The notes beneath the pieces were generated by a model. It saw nothing but the letters and a program-made list of their open reading frames with translations. It searched no databases and was not told the DNA's origin. From a virus: a stretch of 48,422 nt of DNA. The stretch is from the IMG/VR virus record IMGVR_UViG_3300046171_000349, positions 1-48,422 of that record; one strand, 5' to 3'. A program made the position numbers and the translations under genes. This document shows, piece by piece, positions 47,278 to 48,422 of this stretch (positions within the stretch are counted from its first letter, which is position 1; each line of letters opens with the position of its first letter).

Positions 47278-47665
47278 AGAGCGCGGTAAACGAGGGCTGT
47301 ATGCACGTCAGCGCTAGGAGGCGATTACCTAAGTATGTAGACTTCTCAACCTGCCTCCCGCACTTGAGTAAAACACGAGGCGACGTCGTGTCATAGATCG
47401 ACCGCAGATATCTACGACTCCCGAAGCTGAAAGGCTCGAGCTGCTTATTCGCGTGGTTGGGCATGCGCACAGCAAACTCAACAAACTCACTTGGTTGGAG
47501 CTCTGTGAGACCCTCGCTGAACAGTACAGGGGTCAGGCCGTCTGAAGCCTCGACCTCAAGATCCCACTCCTCTAAGATAGGAACACCCTCTTCTACAAAG
47601 GGTCTTAGTCTAAAACCTTGATCAAGCGCTTTACGCGCACTCGGAGTGTTCTTTATGACAGGCAC
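47057..47665 (-). CDS. terL: Terminase large subunit, N-terminal ATPase part
   Basis: The start of the packaging ATPase. Walker A-like VLLKCGRQVEKSTYLGNRLL (about 98-117; the CGRQxxKST form is common in phage terminases) and ALYVSPTNQQSKTFSNDR. The likely start is GTG 47665 with GGAGG eight bases upstream. Coding sense is lost after ETSVRLKAW at about 47205; the rest of this frame is unlike terminase, and the protein resumes in the +1 frame as TTDKLAQNV. Confidence 0.8.
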   Translation of the reverse strand: MPVIKNTPSARKALDQGFRLRPFVEEGVPILEEWDLEVEASDGLTPVLFSEGLTELQPSEFVEFAVRMPNHANKQLEPFSFGSRRYLRSIYDTTSPRVLLKCGRQVEKSTYLGNRLLALTCIQPSFTALYVSPTNQQSKTFSNDRIKEPIETSVRLKAWDDRQARAECVPKEVHQPQSDRLALRVPQRRPRARYTRRHDLHR

Positions 47666-47987
47666 AGAACTCACCTCCCTAGCAGAAGATATCGTGAAGT
47701 ACGTAAACCTCGTCGCCTTTGATATATGCGACGCGACTCATATCAAAGTAAGCGACACCGCGTCGCCGCTTGTCAAGAGAGTGACCGCTCCACTGAAAAA
47801 AGACGTCCCGAAGATCGCTCAGCCTCCGTTACGTAAGATGATCAAGAAGTCATGTAAGAGCAGAGACACGCTCGCCGGCGCGATTAAGCTCAACGCGCCT
47901 CGACTCGATGTGGTCATCTACCTCAAGCGACGTGTCACGCCAGCTTGGCTGAGAGAGACTCCTGGAGATTCTCAAACAAGTGATTGA
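47655..47987 (+). CDS. Small hypothetical protein, antisense start to terminase
   Basis: A 110-residue basic protein (TGTELTSLAEDIVKYVNLVA; LKRRVTPAWLRETPGDSQTS). The ATG at 47655 has GGAG eight bases upstream and overlaps the terminase start by 11 bases; the end overlaps the leftward gene at 47935 by 53 bases. It has a helical N-terminus and a C-terminal strand DVVIYLKRR. It fills a gap between two leftward genes, which supports reality. Function unknown. Confidence 0.5.
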   Translation: MTGTELTSLAEDIVKYVNLVAFDICDATHIKVSDTASPLVKRVTAPLKKDVPKIAQPPLRKMIKKSCKSRDTLAGAIKLNAPRLDVVIYLKRRVTPAWLRETPGDSQTSD

Positions 47988-48279
47988 AGATGATCCTCTG
48001 GTAGTAATCCGCGCCCATGCCTCTACACTTCACGTATACGGTCGGCTTCCCATCTCCGAAGATAGTATCTTTGACCTCTTCGATCTGAATCTTATTCATG
48101 CCGACCTCGCCTACAGTGTCTACAAACGCTTTAGCGACGCGTGCCCCTAGGTGCGCAGGGTTATGCTTCGGGAAGATCTGAAGGATCAAGTCTTCTGCTT
48201 CTCGACGGTGCTTCACCATAAAAGACTCTCTGCTCTCTTCTTCAAACATGATCGGTGTGACGTTGATGTCACTGCTCAT
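47935..48279 (-). CDS. Hypothetical protein upstream of terminase
   Basis: A 114-residue acidic protein, helical at the start (ESRESFMVKHRREAEDLILQ) with VGMNKIQIEEVKDTIFGDGK then PTVYVKCRGMGADYYQRIIF. The start at 48279 has AGGA seven bases upstream and begins 4 bases after the stop of the partial gene on its right. A small terminase or packaging role is possible from position only, as it lacks a visible HTH. Confidence 0.55.
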   Translation of the reverse strand: MSSDINVTPIMFEEESRESFMVKHRREAEDLILQIFPKHNPAHLGARVAKAFVDTVGEVGMNKIQIEEVKDTIFGDGKPTVYVKCRGMGADYYQRIIFNHLFENLQESLSAKLA

Positions 48280-48283
48280 TAAG

Positions 48284-48422
48284 TTATCCTGCATCTCGCT
48301 TACCTGATCCGCTGTGGTGCCCGCCGCTCAACGCGTTGAGCGCCACAGGCTTTGTGTTGTTACGCGCCAGCTTAAACTGGCGAAGCTCATGCGCTACAGA
48401 TGCGAGCTCTGCGTCAGCGGTG
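48284..48422 (-). CDS. Partial gene, C-terminal 45 residues
   Basis: Open frame entering from the right edge and ending in TAA at 48284-48286, four bases before the start of the next gene. It reads ADAELASVAHELRQFKLARN, then a short Ala/Leu/Gly/His/Ser-rich end ...SGKRDAG. Helical charged character supports coding. The rest of the gene lies outside the window, so no function can be given. Confidence 0.55.
   Translation of the reverse strand, partial: TADAELASVAHELRQFKLARNNTKPVALNALSGGHHSGSGKRDAG

Noticed and set aside
1-48422. tRNA genes, CRISPR arrays, insertion sequences, integrase
   Set aside because: I saw no tRNA cloverleaf with a TTCRA arm in the intergenic gaps, no regular repeat-spacer array, and no transposase or integrase motifs. 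A tRNA scan and repeat finder would settle this.

Overview
The window is a continuous piece of a tailed bacteriophage genome with a contractile tail (myovirus). The evidence is a tail sheath, a major capsid protein, a large terminase, a candidate capsid-maturation protease, an amidase endolysin, dense gene packing with ATGA/GTGA/TAATG overlaps, and a phage-style nucleotide-metabolism set (ThyX, dCMP deaminase, class II ribonucleotide reductase). The piece is incomplete: I recognise no portal, DNA polymerase, helicase or baseplate genes, and one gene runs off the right edge. The host cannot be fixed from sequence alone. The B12-dependent reductase, the flavin-dependent ThyX, a lipoprotein and a bacterial-type class III nucleotidyl cyclase only say that it is a bacterium.

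Layout. Positions 1-10,400 hold small, mostly leftward accessory genes: unknown proteins, zinc ribbons, dCMP deaminase, a Mom-like putative DNA-modification enzyme, ThyX, and a DpdA/TGT-like putative base-exchange enzyme. Positions 10,400-13,800 are a rightward operon: a 38-residue membrane peptide, an HNH/membrane/DUF5872-like protein, a lipoprotein, a class III cyclase with a C-terminal membrane anchor, a two-TM coiled-coil protein, and a conserved phage protein. Positions 13,800-21,750 are mainly leftward and look envelope-directed: a YugP-like metalloprotease, an amidase endolysin, a 955-residue membrane protein with two tandem P-loop kinase-like domains, a KTSC-domain protein, a PAP2 phosphatase and a one-TM protein. 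Positions 21,750-26,090 hold a DnaN-like sliding clamp, the reductase and small genes. Positions 26,050-48,422 are the leftward virion module: tail tube-like protein, sheath, neck/completion candidates, capsid, scaffold-like proteins, protease and terminase, interrupted by one rightward HTH regulator and one small rightward gene.

Regulation. Several intergenic regions carry repeated, structured elements. A promoter plus two-hairpin leader occurs twice on opposite strands (2624-2726 and 15167-15262). A roughly 32-bp interrupted hairpin abuts the thyX Shine-Dalgarno (7666-7744). Two hairpins precede the reductase. A recurrent CTTTAGCnCTACATG-type motif lies before several genes.

Strongest leads: the cyclase/two-TM operon; the duplicated P-loop membrane protein beside PAP2, KTSC, amidase and YugP-like genes; an unusually large set of Gly/Ala-rich hydrophobic segments in the virion-region proteins; and two independent putative DNA-modification enzymes. 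Three reading-frame breaks (two in the terminase, one at about 1800) should be checked as possible assembly indels before any biological reading.
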